Positions 40,660-48,752 of a stretch of DNA of 64,000 nucleotides are shown one piece after another. Location: positions 1 to 64,000 of IMG/VR virus record IMGVR_UViG_3300042197_000820; one strand, given 5' to 3'. The DNA comes from a virus. The translations under genes and the position numbers were made by a program. Positions within the stretch are counted from its first letter, which is position 1. Each line of letters begins with the position of its first letter. The notes below the pieces were generated by a model, which was given only the letters and a program-made list of their open reading frames with translations, was not told where the DNA came from and did no database searches.

Positions 40660-42393
40660 TCAGAGACCACCTTCTCCGAGAAGGCCACGGACGACAACAA
40701 GGCCGTACATGTCTGGGCGAACCATCTTCTTGGCGTAGCGGGTCATGACACCCTTGCGAGGCACAAAGTCCTCAGTACCAAAGATGGTAGGAGTGACTTG
40801 TAGTGGGACGTAAGGAGCATAGACGAAGCCGCTCTCTAGGAAGCTACCACCACGGCGACCGACCAATAGGAGGTTGCGTGGGAAGTATGGATCAACGTGA
40901 ACGTCGAACTTCTTGGAGAGTGAACCGACCTTGACTGCGCCGATTGAACCACGCTCATCGTCAGCGGTGACGGAGGCACGGAAGCCAGCGGTGAACTCCA
41001 GGATGTTGGCAACTTCTGGCGATGTTACGACGAAGTTAGCGCCACCACGAAGGGTCTTGCGATGGATTTGAGCCGAAACGTCATTGATTGTTTCGATGAG
41101 GGTTTCGTACCACATTGATACGTTACCAGTGAACTCTGGAGCAGCAGCCTGTGCGCCAACTTCGACACCAGTTGTACGGTTGACAAAGAGACCTGGGGAA
41201 CGTGACCAGTAGAATGTACCGGCTGTAGCGCCCTTGATCAAGTCCTCAAGGATTTCGCGGTCGATTTCGAGAGCGATTTGTTCAGAGAGGATTGAGGTCA
41301 ACTCGACTTCGGCATCAAGGTTGTGGTAAGCGTTGAGATCTTGTCCCAACTCTGGGGTCCACTTGGCCTTGAGCTTCTTGGTGACGGCGGTAACAGCAAT
41401 CGAATCAACTTTGATGTCAATTTCTGGGATGTCTGTTGCACCTTCAAGGCCCCAACCGGGAGAAGCAGTTGTACCAACAACTGAACCGAGTGTTAAGCTT
41501 GAGGTAAAGTTATCTTTAACAGCCATCTTTAGGGTTCCAACACCGTCTAGAACTGCTGCTAGTTGAGCAGCGGTTTCTGTACCGGTAGCTGCGACAGTCA
41601 AAATGATCTTTGTAGAATCATTTGGATCGATACGAGTTAGGCGGCGAACAAGTGAACCACTTGACAATGAACTGGTTACCGAAAGAGTAACAAGATTCTT
41701 TAGACCACCAACTGCTTCTACTGCGCTAACTGGAATGGTTGCAACAGCGAACTTAGAACCAGACACCAAATCTGCGTCGAAACGTAGCAACGATGCAGCA
41801 CCATATCCGCTTGTATAACCAGCGTCAACGACTGCATAGCCGCTATCTCCAACAGCACCAGAAGCTACAAGTGTAGTAACTGCTGTAACTGAAGCAGTTG
41901 CAGAGGCATAGCCATTGTTAAGGGCATATGGACCTTCTTCGGCTGAACCAGCTTGTGTTAGGTTGACACCACCAGTGATTTGGCTGGCAACAACGTTACC
42001 ACCGTATAGTGACTCACCAGAAGTGTATCCAAGACGGGAACCTGTTTCATTCGAAACGGTAAAGTCGAGGAAGAAAATGAGACCTGATGGAAGGCTCATT
42101 GGTTGTACTGAAACGAGATCATTGGCCAATAGGCCAGCGAAAACGCGGCGAACTAGTGGGAACGCAACAGCGGCAAAGCCCTGTACGTCACCAGCAGCCA
42201 TTGATGTAGACTCCTTGAGGAGTTGCTTAGCTTGATTTTCTAGAAGACGAGCCATACCAGCACGGGTATGTTCGCCGCTGAGTCCTTCAAGAAGACCTGT
42301 CTTCTCCCATTTTGAGAGCAGAGCAGCACCTTCTTTCTGGAGGTCGCGGTTAACGACGCCTTCAGTCAATCTTTCAATAAGATTACGAGACAT
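40660..42393 (-). CDS. Major capsid protein (gp23-like)
   Basis: A HK97-fold capsid subunit, 577 aa from ATG 42393 (MSRNLIERLTEG), chosen because GGGGGTGATAAAT precedes it. The N-terminal 61 residues are charged and helical and end L59-K60-E61, a prohead-protease site at nearly the same place as in T4 gp23 (E65). MAAGDVQGFAAVAFPLVRRVF follows, the standard start of the mature chain. The rest shows the T4-type plan, including TPELGQDLNAYHNLDAE and VGRRGGSFLESGFVYAPYVPL near the C-terminus. Confidence 0.94.
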   Translation of the reverse strand: MSRNLIERLTEGVVNRDLQKEGAALLSKWEKTGLLEGLSGEHTRAGMARLLENQAKQLLKESTSMAAGDVQGFAAVAFPLVRRVFAGLLANDLVSVQPMSLPSGLIFFLDFTVSNETGSRLGYTSGESLYGGNVVASQITGGVNLTQAGSAEEGPYALNNGYASATASVTAVTTLVASGAVGDSGYAVVDAGYTSGYGAASLLRFDADLVSGSKFAVATIPVSAVEAVGGLKNLVTLSVTSSLSSGSLVRRLTRIDPNDSTKIILTVAATGTETAAQLAAVLDGVGTLKMAVKDNFTSSLTLGSVVGTTASPGWGLEGATDIPEIDIKVDSIAVTAVTKKLKAKWTPELGQDLNAYHNLDAEVELTSILSEQIALEIDREILEDLIKGATAGTFYWSRSPGLFVNRTTGVEVGAQAAAPEFTGNVSMWYETLIETINDVSAQIHRKTLRGGANFVVTSPEVANILEFTAGFRASVTADDERGSIGAVKVGSLSKKFDVHVDPYFPRNLLLVGRRGGSFLESGFVYAPYVPLQVTPTIFGTEDFVPRKGVMTRYAKKMVRPDMYGLVVVRGLLGEGGL

Positions 42394-42425
42394 ATTTATC
42401 ACCCCCTTTATTTTTAGGATTTGCT

Positions 42426-43592
42426 TTACTTAATGCCAGCTAGCTTTTTCCAATAATCGAGTTGACTATGATCAACACTTTCATTTAGGTTACGCTTGCT
42501 GGGAATGGTGTGAGAAGGTCTATTGATAGCTTCGTGAAGGGACTCAAGTTTCCTGCCGGTAGACGTTGCTCCAGCAGCCGCTGCACTTTGAAGGGTTTCA
42601 AAGATAACCTTCGCTTCTGTAATGTTTTGAGCCTTGCGAATAGATTCGACAACCTTTTGTTTTTGTCGCTCATTCAACGAGCTATTCATAAGAACTTCAT
42701 TTTGGTACAGAAGTTTTGCATTGCTAAGGTTGACTTCTTCAAGTTTGGCCTTCAATGCGGAAACTGTTTCATTAAGAACGGTATTCTGTGATTTTAACGA
42801 TTCGTTAACTCCAGCCAGTTTCTTCATACCGTCTTGCAAGTCTTTTAGTTCTTGCTGACGCTTGGTATCGGCCAAACGAGCAAGATTGACTTTCTCTTGT
42901 TCTTGACGATAAACTTCAGGACGACCGGCCCAACCGCCGCCGCGCCCATCCATTATATCGACAACTAGTTCTTCTACGAGTGTGTGAAGGTCTTCCTCGA
43001 CAGCTTCATCCTCGTCTACTACTTCCTCTTCTATTTCATAAGATTCTTCTAGATCTTCTTCGTCCAAAGATTCTGGATGCTCCATTTCGTTCATAAAACG
43101 ACGAACTTCTTCCATAAGGCCAGTCATTTCTGGTGATACAGCGGGAGCTTGTGCCTTCTCTACAGAGCCAAGATCAAACTCGATTTCTTCTGGTTCCTCA
43201 TTTTCACCAGTGTCTATCTCATCATCAGCTAAAACATCAAATGGATCCTTTAGATCTTGTGGAGCAATGTCCTGATCTTCGTAAGCCGACAACATTGTGC
43301 GAAGATCGTCCATCGATACAGTGATAACGTCTTCATCACCACCGGCTTGTGGCTCATTTGCTGTATCAAGTGTGGCAGCATCTGGAATGTCTTCTGGAAT
43401 AGCCTCTGGTGCAGGAGCAGCAGCACCAGCAGCCATAGGGTCTGCGGCTGGTTCTTGCTCGTTGAGGAAAGAATCAATAGCTTCTTTCAGTTCGCTAGCG
43501 TGCTTCTCAATAACTTGATTTTCTGCAAATCTAAGCGCGGCCTCGCGAAGCTCTTTTGCGTCGATAATGGCTTGTTCCAAAAGTGATGACAT
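42426..43592 (-). CDS. Prohead scaffold/core protein (gp22-like)
   Basis: A 388-aa, highly acidic internal scaffold. The first 230 residues are rich in Glu, Asp, Ala and Pro, followed by a coiled coil (about 230-300) and a conserved C-terminal NEVLMNSSLNERQKQKVVES typical of T4-type gp22. The last residues YWKKLAGIK are echoed at the end of the 762-aa internal protein. It is normally degraded by the prohead protease during maturation. Directly upstream of the capsid gene, as in T4. Confidence 0.88.
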   Translation of the reverse strand: MSSLLEQAIIDAKELREAALRFAENQVIEKHASELKEAIDSFLNEQEPAADPMAAGAAAPAPEAIPEDIPDAATLDTANEPQAGGDEDVITVSMDDLRTMLSAYEDQDIAPQDLKDPFDVLADDEIDTGENEEPEEIEFDLGSVEKAQAPAVSPEMTGLMEEVRRFMNEMEHPESLDEEDLEESYEIEEEVVDEDEAVEEDLHTLVEELVVDIMDGRGGGWAGRPEVYRQEQEKVNLARLADTKRQQELKDLQDGMKKLAGVNESLKSQNTVLNETVSALKAKLEEVNLSNAKLLYQNEVLMNSSLNERQKQKVVESIRKAQNITEAKVIFETLQSAAAAGATSTGRKLESLHEAINRPSHTIPSKRNLNESVDHSQLDYWKKLAGIK

Positions 43593-43626
43593 TTAGATAC
43601 TCCGTTACTAAATAATGAAACTCAAA

Positions 43627-43635
43627 ATAAATAGT
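43627..43635 (-). promoter_or_regulatory. ACTATTTAT motif, putative late promoter of scaffold and capsid genes
   Basis: Coding sense AATACTATTTATTTTGAG, 35 bases upstream of the scaffold start. Confidence 0.55.
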
Positions 43636-43656
43636 ATTTAGTTATACCAAAAACCA

Positions 43657-43881
43657 TCACTTCCGATTCTGACGTAGTTTCTTCAGAACCTTTTCTCTAC
43701 GACGCTCTTTCCTCTTACGCTTATCGGAAGGCTTTTCGTACTCTAGAGAGCGGCGATACTCTTCGATGATTCCGCTTCTCTTAACTTTCTTCATAAACTT
43801 CTTGATTGCTGTTGTGATTGATTGACCTTCGCGCACCTCAACAGTAACATGTGCGGGTCGTGAACTATTATAACGCTTCAT
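43657..43881 (-). CDS. rpsU: Ribosomal protein bS21 homologue
   Basis: A 74-aa very basic protein matching bS21: VTVEVREGQSITTAIKKFMKK, RSGIIEEYRRS, EYEKPSDKRKRKE and a Lys/Arg-rich end, in the same order and length as bacterial bS21 (about 70 aa). bS21 sits near the 3' end of 16S rRNA and helps initiation. A phage copy probably exchanges into host ribosomes and favours phage mRNAs. It lies in the late head operon between a virion gene and the scaffold. The start has AAGGA. Confidence 0.9.
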   Translation of the reverse strand: MKRYNSSRPAHVTVEVREGQSITTAIKKFMKKVKRSGIIEEYRRSLEYEKPSDKRKRKERRREKVLKKLRQNRK

Positions 43882-43896
43882 AAATCCTTCTTATTA

Positions 43897-44307
43897 TTAT
43901 ACGTTTGCCGAACCAGACCAGTTTGATCCTGACGGCGAGTTAGCAGGGTTGTCGATTCTACCGGTTGGAATGTTAGTAAGACCAGCTATAACATCGACAC
44001 CGTTGGCTCCCGAAAGCCATAACTCTGTAGCTTTTATTTCTAGTCTAATACTATTATTAACTGGATAACCCGTGGCTTGTCTAGCAACTCTAAAGTATCT
44101 AGTACCTTGGACACCATTTTCAGAAAATCCAACTTTTACTTCTGCGGTAGTACTAAAGTTTATAACCTCTATCCACCTAGTCACATAGGGAAAGGTAATC
44201 TTTGTCGCTGTTGTGGCATTAATGGCTCCGGTAACAAATGGAATACCAGATACTTGAAAAGAGCCTACATTGTTTAAACCAGCACTATAGATAAAAGATT
44301 CTGACAT
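43897..44307 (-). CDS. Hypothetical virion protein, 136 aa
   Basis: Beta-rich, Thr/Asn/Gly/Ser-rich (SAGLNNVGSFQVSGIPFVTG onward) with a disordered C-terminus. Likely a capsid accessory or decoration protein by composition and place, but the family is not recognised. Start has GGAATAAATAA. Confidence 0.6.
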   Translation of the reverse strand: MSESFIYSAGLNNVGSFQVSGIPFVTGAINATTATKITFPYVTRWIEVINFSTTAEVKVGFSENGVQGTRYFRVARQATGYPVNNSIRLEIKATELWLSGANGVDVIAGLTNIPTGRIDNPANSPSGSNWSGSANV

Positions 44308-44322
44308 TTATTTATTCCTTAC

Positions 44323-44760
44323 TTATTTAAGTAGTTGCTTCCAAGCGTTACCGCCCATCGCAACAATACTAGAAATGTCTATACCGGGATCATTCGGAGC
44401 CATGTCGGCTAATGGAGATCCTAATGCGCCCTTTGTAGGCTCAGGTGGCAAGTCATTATGACTAACACCCTCAAAGATATCCACACCTCTGAAAGAATCC
44501 TTTCCAATAGCATCCAATAACTCTTTCTTTTGTCTCTTGAGTTCTTGGAGCTTTTGCTCTTCTGACGGGCCTTTAGGAGCCACAGGTGCAGCAGAAACCG
44601 ATTTCCTTGATTCTGTTACCAGATTACCACTTATACCTTTAGCCACTTCAGATACAACAGTAGAAAGAAGCCCTTCTTTTAGAAGGACTTCCTGTACTGA
44701 TTCTTTAACTAACTCTTTTACTAAAGGTCGTAATAACTTCTTTAGTTCTGCCGGATTCAC
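44323..44760 (-). CDS. Prohead-core-like protein with targeting-type N-terminus (145 aa)
   Basis: The amphipathic N-terminus MNPAELKKLLRPLVKELVKE continues to LLKEG, with an L-K-E protease-type site near residue 29. The rest is Pro/Gly/Ala-rich and ends MGGNAWKQLLK. The GTG start (44760) is preceded by GAGAGG inside the end of the upstream gene. Probably a minor core or internal head protein; inference from position and composition. Confidence 0.55.
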   Translation of the reverse strand: MNPAELKKLLRPLVKELVKESVQEVLLKEGLLSTVVSEVAKGISGNLVTESRKSVSAAPVAPKGPSEEQKLQELKRQKKELLDAIGKDSFRGVDIFEGVSHNDLPPEPTKGALGSPLADMAPNDPGIDISSIVAMGGNAWKQLLK

Positions 44761-44761
44761 A

Positions 44762-47050
44762 TCAACCTCTCAAAACTGTCTTGATACCGGCCAAAACAGA
44801 CCAGCGATTTAGTTCAACGGTTTCGCGCATCACAACACCGGCATCATCTAGGTAATCACTCAAGTAATCACTGATGGTCTCCATAGCATCGCGGATAATC
44901 TCAGGATCGATTGGCTGTTCACCATGAGCAGTATGACCTGTTTCTAGAATGTCGCGAAGGTCAGAAATAAAGAACTTATCTGTTGCTAGTTCTTTAGCCT
45001 TTGGTTGGTTCCTGAACTCTTTCTCGAAATCAACCTTGCCTTGCTTCATCTTTAGATAAAGTTCTTTACGTTGGTCAGTCGTCATCTTGAAGAAATCAAA
45101 CTTAGAACGTTCTCTCTGTGGATCTTCGGGAAGCCTCATTAGTAAGGCTTTCTCTTCTGGCGACAGAGCAGCAATGAACTCATCTGGCTTATCGAATAGT
45201 TGCTTGCGGCTGAACCTTAGAGTCTTACCGTCTTTGACTACTGTTGTATCTGAGCCAAACTCGATTACCATACGAGCAATCTTACCTCTGTTGTCACCGG
45301 GACCGGCAACATCTCGGTCCATTGCTGGACCGACTCTACCGGCTGCATCCATTGCAGCGCGAGCAGCGCGTTCGCCACCACCAGTTCTTGTTGTATCTGA
45401 TCTTTCTGCTGGGATAGCATCGGCAACGTTGCGTGGCTTTTCTTTCTTCTTCTTTTTCTTCTTTTTCTCAAGAAGATTTGCAATGTCGAATCCTTCTTTG
45501 ACTACGAAGCCTTTGTTCTCAAGTTCCTGCTTGATACGATTCGTAACGTCTTTGACAGCCCAACTTGGTAATCCCACATCACCACCCATCAGCTTATCGA
45601 CTAGATTCATGTCTTTTTTGCCTCTACCGATAAACTTATGTGGTCCCTTTCTGAAGATGTGGATTACTTCTCCATCACCACCAGACTTTTTGCCTCCACC
45701 GTCACCACCATCACCGCCGTCAGTAGGACCGGATCCGTCACCGTCTGTATCTGGAAGCTTTTTCTTGACTTTTGATGGATCTACGTCTTCCATTCTTTGC
45801 AGTAAACCGTCAAGTGTTGCTAGACGAGAATACTTCTGTCCATGCTTTCTTAGGAAGTATACTGCTGCACCTGAAGTTACCAAAGCAACTCCAACTGCTG
45901 GTAGAAGTACCGAAGCTGCTCCTAGTGCTTTAGCACCAATCATGGCTCCAATACCTGTTAGAGCAGTTCTCTTGAAGCGATGGCCGATGGTTTTAACAAC
46001 GGTTGTGGTGATGGTATCTGTAATATTAACCATCTTTTTGGGATCTACATCCCAAGGGATTTCTTTTCTTCCTTTGGCACCAAAAATCTTGGCCAACGAT
46101 TGTGAAGGGTCTTGTTGGAAGTTCTTCCAGTTATCTAACCACACAGATTGGTCCATTGCATCTCCTCTTCCAAGAGTGGCCAAGTCTTCATCGGTTAGTC
46201 CAAACTCCTTCATATCACTTAGAAGTTCTGATAGTGGAGTATTTGGCTTATAATGTTTTGCATCTCCGAAGAAGAACCTACCAAGTGCTTGTGTTGGACC
46301 TTCGCCGGGTTGAACCTGCAAAGTACGATTCAGACTTTGCTTGAACTCTTCTATAACAGATTGACGCATATCAATAATGTTGGTCTTCATGACTAGATTA
46401 TAGAACCAATCTGTATGCATCAACACACCGGCTACAATACCAGCTAGACCAGAAAGACCGAGCAGTTTTGGAGCCAAGGTAGAGCGAAGCTCTTCCATTG
46501 ACATGGTTTTCTTATCACCAGCTAGTGGACCAGTCTCTTCTGCTGGAACATCACCTTCTGCCTCGGACAATCTCTTGTATACACTCTCTAGTTCATAATC
46601 CATGTAATATTGCATCATCTTACGAAGATCTTTAATCATTTCGTTTGCAATAGCAGGATCTGTCTCGCCAGCTTCTGCGCTAGCAACTATACTATCATAA
46701 ATCTTGCCGATTTCCATTGTTTGTGCAAGGAACTCATCAGCACTCTTTTGATTAGGATATCCAGAAGCCTTCAAAGTTTTGCTAAGTTCAGAGAAAGCCT
46801 TATTAGAGGCTGCATCTGCTCTATCGATAATGGCTTGGATTTGCTTTTCCGCTGCATCACGCTTAGAACTTGGAAGCATCTTCCTGAGTGATGTTAGCTT
46901 AGCAAGACCATGCTTGATCGAATCCCAAACTCCTTCATCTACACGACCAGTATAAATCTTTTGTTTTACTGCCTTTTCTAGTAAGAAGTTTAGTTCTTTC
47001 TTGTATCTCGTCTCAAGTATAAGACGCTTTGATTCGGAAATCCTATTCAT
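44762..47050 (-). CDS. Large internal head protein candidate, 762 aa
   Basis: Encoded between protease and scaffold and coupled (ATGA) to the protease. N-terminal 180 residues are helical with basic patches. Two hydrophobic segments follow, LLGLSGLAGIVAGVL (about 197-212) and a long one near 370-400 (ALGAASVLLPAVGVALVTS). Then come an Asp/Gly linker (DGDGSGPTDGGDGGDGG), an eight-lysine run near 520-528 and a folded C-terminal third. The end RWSVLAGIK resembles the scaffold end. Such a protein could be packaged and ejected to help DNA cross the inner membrane. No known family identified. Confidence 0.65.
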   Translation of the reverse strand: MNRISESKRLILETRYKKELNFLLEKAVKQKIYTGRVDEGVWDSIKHGLAKLTSLRKMLPSSKRDAAEKQIQAIIDRADAASNKAFSELSKTLKASGYPNQKSADEFLAQTMEIGKIYDSIVASAEAGETDPAIANEMIKDLRKMMQYYMDYELESVYKRLSEAEGDVPAEETGPLAGDKKTMSMEELRSTLAPKLLGLSGLAGIVAGVLMHTDWFYNLVMKTNIIDMRQSVIEEFKQSLNRTLQVQPGEGPTQALGRFFFGDAKHYKPNTPLSELLSDMKEFGLTDEDLATLGRGDAMDQSVWLDNWKNFQQDPSQSLAKIFGAKGRKEIPWDVDPKKMVNITDTITTTVVKTIGHRFKRTALTGIGAMIGAKALGAASVLLPAVGVALVTSGAAVYFLRKHGQKYSRLATLDGLLQRMEDVDPSKVKKKLPDTDGDGSGPTDGGDGGDGGGKKSGGDGEVIHIFRKGPHKFIGRGKKDMNLVDKLMGGDVGLPSWAVKDVTNRIKQELENKGFVVKEGFDIANLLEKKKKKKKKEKPRNVADAIPAERSDTTRTGGGERAARAAMDAAGRVGPAMDRDVAGPGDNRGKIARMVIEFGSDTTVVKDGKTLRFSRKQLFDKPDEFIAALSPEEKALLMRLPEDPQRERSKFDFFKMTTDQRKELYLKMKQGKVDFEKEFRNQPKAKELATDKFFISDLRDILETGHTAHGEQPIDPEIIRDAMETISDYLSDYLDDAGVVMRETVELNRWSVLAGIKTVLRG
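45443..45476. repeat. Homopurine/homopyrimidine run encoding polylysine
   Basis: In the coding strand a run of only A and G (AAG/AAA codons) encodes eight Lys in a row plus flanking Glu/Lys in the 762-aa protein. Such runs can be slippery for polymerase or ribosome. Confidence 0.6.
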
Positions 47051-47655
47051 TTTTTGCTCCCCAATAAATCATCCAACATGGAATCAATAGTAATTAGTTT
47101 ATTTGTGTTTCTTCTGCCTTCATACATCACATTATCCATGAAGGCTTTTGGTGTAGAAGGTTCAGATACAATGTCAAAACAAATAAGCTGAAAGTCGTCT
47201 TCTACGATTGTCTGGCCACCGCGATTAGACACGGAACCTAGACCGCGTGAAGAAATACCAATCTTGACACCATCGTTGACCAAGGCTCTGAGGGTCTGAC
47301 CGGATGGAGTAGAGAGAACCTTTACTTTACCCATAAGTGTTTTACCATCCCACCACATGTCTGTAACCATGTGCGAAGAGTTGCGAAGATTGACAACCGA
47401 ATCATCTGGGTGGTCCAGTTCTCCGACAGCACGGCGATCACGAACAACATCCATGTAGCTATCCACTTCTCTTTTTAGAATAGGGAATGGGTAGACACGA
47501 CCATTTCCGTTTAGTCTTTCTGCTTCGTGGCATTTGCCGACAAGATAAAGAGCTTTACCATCTGCCATTTGTCTTTTCTCGGATTCGGTGAGAACGTCGA
47601 GACACATCCCATCGGGACAAAGTTCATAGAACTCTTTTAGTATTTGTTTTGCCAT
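47047..47655 (-). CDS. Prohead protease (gp21-like)
   Basis: A serine protease of the T4 gp21/HK97-protease fold, 202 aa. Catalytic candidates are H82 in GELDHPDD and S135 or S136 in GISSRGLGSV, the two family hallmarks; LVGKCHEAERLNGNGRVYP near the N-terminus is also typical. It cleaves after Glu in L/I-x-E sites of scaffold, capsid and internal proteins; such sites are visible in the capsid protein and the MKL-type proteins. It has its own late-type motif and follows a terminator. Confidence 0.92.
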   Translation of the reverse strand: MAKQILKEFYELCPDGMCLDVLTESEKRQMADGKALYLVGKCHEAERLNGNGRVYPFPILKREVDSYMDVVRDRRAVGELDHPDDSVVNLRNSSHMVTDMWWDGKTLMGKVKVLSTPSGQTLRALVNDGVKIGISSRGLGSVSNRGGQTIVEDDFQLICFDIVSEPSTPKAFMDNVMYEGRRNTNKLITIDSMLDDLLGSKK

Positions 47656-47678
47656 TTTATACCTTTATGGTTATCAAG

Positions 47679-47687
47679 ATAAATAGT
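47679..47687 (-). promoter_or_regulatory. ACTATTTAT motif, putative late promoter of the protease operon
   Basis: Coding sense ACAACTATTTATCTTG, 23 bases upstream of the protease start and directly after a terminator. Confidence 0.55.
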
Positions 47688-47693
47688 TGTCTA

Positions 47694-47735
47694 CTTCCCA
47701 AAAAAGAAAGCCACCCTGTTTGGCAGAGTGGCTTT
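47694..47735 (-). terminator. Rho-independent terminator
   Basis: In the coding sense AAAGCCACTCTG pairs with CAGGGTGGCTTT (one G-U) around CCAAA, followed by C and six T. It ends the transcript carrying the portal-to-47826 genes. Confidence 0.85.
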
Positions 47736-47740
47736 ATCGA

Positions 47741-47759
47741 ACGCGGGCGCGACCCGCGT
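47741..47759 (-). other. GC-rich hairpin upstream of the terminator
   Basis: A perfect 7-bp stem ACGCGGG/CCCGCGT with a five-base loop, lying between the 19-codon open frame and the terminator. Without a T-run it is not a terminator by itself; it may protect the transcript end or be part of a structured RNA. Confidence 0.5.
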
Positions 47760-47762
47760 GAG

Positions 47763-47822
47763 TTAGCTACCGTTACAGCAGCGGCGAACTGGCTGAAGCA
47801 TCCACTTAGCAGTCATGCACAT
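47763..47822 (-). CDS. Candidate 19-aa peptide with strong ribosome binding site
   Basis: Reads MCMTAKWMLQPVRRCCNGS. The start is preceded by GGAGGTGA at ideal spacing, better than most genes here, in a 170-base gap that otherwise holds two hairpins. The size makes coding status uncertain; a leader peptide or a decoy are alternatives. Confidence 0.35.
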   Translation of the reverse strand: MCMTAKWMLQPVRRCCNGS

Positions 47823-47825
47823 AAC

Positions 47826-48410
47826 TCACCTCCTTCTCTTGGATTCTTGTGTAATGCGGCGAACGATTGATTCTGCGATCTCTTCTTGGACATTAGCAAC
47901 CGGACCCTTCTCCCTAGCGAACTTAGAAGTAGAACGCGCCTCTCTAGTTGCTGCTCTTGCTTCCTTAGACAGTTCGGCTAGTTGGGCGGCAAAAGCAGTT
48001 AGCAAATCTGCAAACTGTTTGTTACCCTGAGCGCGGCTAGCATAACCGGCTAGTTCTCTTGTGGTATTCGTAGCAACTTTAACCGTCTTAGCTACGTCTG
48101 CTTTAAGCGAACCCATAGCAGCGGCATCGAGGACTTCACCACCTGCTTTTCCAAGCTTGTCAAGACCGGCAGCGGCGGCTTTACCGAAAGCCTCGTTTCC
48201 TCGTTCAATAGCCGAGATACCACGATTTAGTGCGCCATATGCTTTATCTCCAACAGCACCGGCTGCTCGTCCAACAGCACCGGCTGCTTTCCCGGCGACA
48301 CCAGCTAATCCTCTAGCCGCGCCTCCGATAGCACCAAAAAGTCCTTCTTCAATAGCAGTCTGTACTTCTTCAGCAATGATTGCCTTTAGTTGTGCTTCAG
48401 TGAGTTTCAT
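47826..48410 (-). CDS. Ala/Gly-rich internal head protein with MKL-type capsid-targeting N-terminus
   Basis: A 194-aa protein beginning MKLTEAQLKAIIAEEV, the same N-terminus as the Dps-like protein and the protein at 58884-59423, with I12-A13-E14 as predicted protease site. The body is amphipathic and Ala/Gly-rich (GAIGGAARGLAGVAGKAAGA onward), then a helical region ending RRITQESKRRR. Composition resembles proteins that insert into membranes or coat DNA. It is adjacent to the protease. Packaging and ejection are inferred. Confidence 0.65.
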   Translation of the reverse strand: MKLTEAQLKAIIAEEVQTAIEEGLFGAIGGAARGLAGVAGKAAGAVGRAAGAVGDKAYGALNRGISAIERGNEAFGKAAAAGLDKLGKAGGEVLDAAAMGSLKADVAKTVKVATNTTRELAGYASRAQGNKQFADLLTAFAAQLAELSKEARAATREARSTSKFAREKGPVANVQEEIAESIVRRITQESKRRR

Positions 48411-48742
48411 TATTTATCCCCTTTAATATCAACAGATTTATGAGTAAACCGTAAACCTTCGTCGTTTACTAACATACTAAGTAGGTATGAAGTTCCCGCT
48501 GAAGTCCAGCCACAAATGAAAAAGTTTGCAACTGACTGGTCAAAACTAAATAGTTCGGTATACGGAGAAAGTAAAAATAAAAACCATCCCGCATGGAATC
48601 CGAAACACAGTGGACAATGGAATAGTTTACCAAATCCACCTAACCATTCTTTTGATGGTCTTATCTTATTAAAAATAGAAGCATAAACAACAAGGTAAGT
48701 AAGCCCATAAGAGCAGAGAATAAACCAAGCAAGTTGTAGCAT
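48410..48742 (-). CDS. Membrane protein with CPLC motif (DUF1360-like), 110 aa
   Basis: The start is placed at ATG 48742 (MLQLAWFILCSYGLTYL) with GGAAG upstream. Three hydrophobic segments: LAWFILCSYGLTYLVVYASIF, then FHAGWFLFLLS and FFICGWTSAGTSYLLSML. Between them HCPLCFGFHAGW resembles the C-P-x-C-x-G-F-W motif of DUF1360-type proteins. Function unknown. It overlaps the next start by one base (TAATG), so translation is coupled to a probable capsid cargo gene. Confidence 0.65.
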   Translation of the reverse strand: MLQLAWFILCSYGLTYLVVYASIFNKIRPSKEWLGGFGKLFHCPLCFGFHAGWFLFLLSPYTELFSFDQSVANFFICGWTSAGTSYLLSMLVNDEGLRFTHKSVDIKGDK

Positions 48743-48752
48743 TTTTCTTCCA

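Noticed and set aside
45087-46253. A 388-codon open frame on the plus strand
   Set aside because: It lies antisense to the 762-aa internal protein, is Ser/Pro/Leu-rich low complexity as expected from reversed codons, and has no ribosome binding site or neighbours on that strand.
47701-47760. Possible tRNA-like structure in the intergenic gap
   Set aside because: The segment folds as a terminator stem plus a separate GC hairpin. There is no T-arm GTTC consensus or acceptor pairing.
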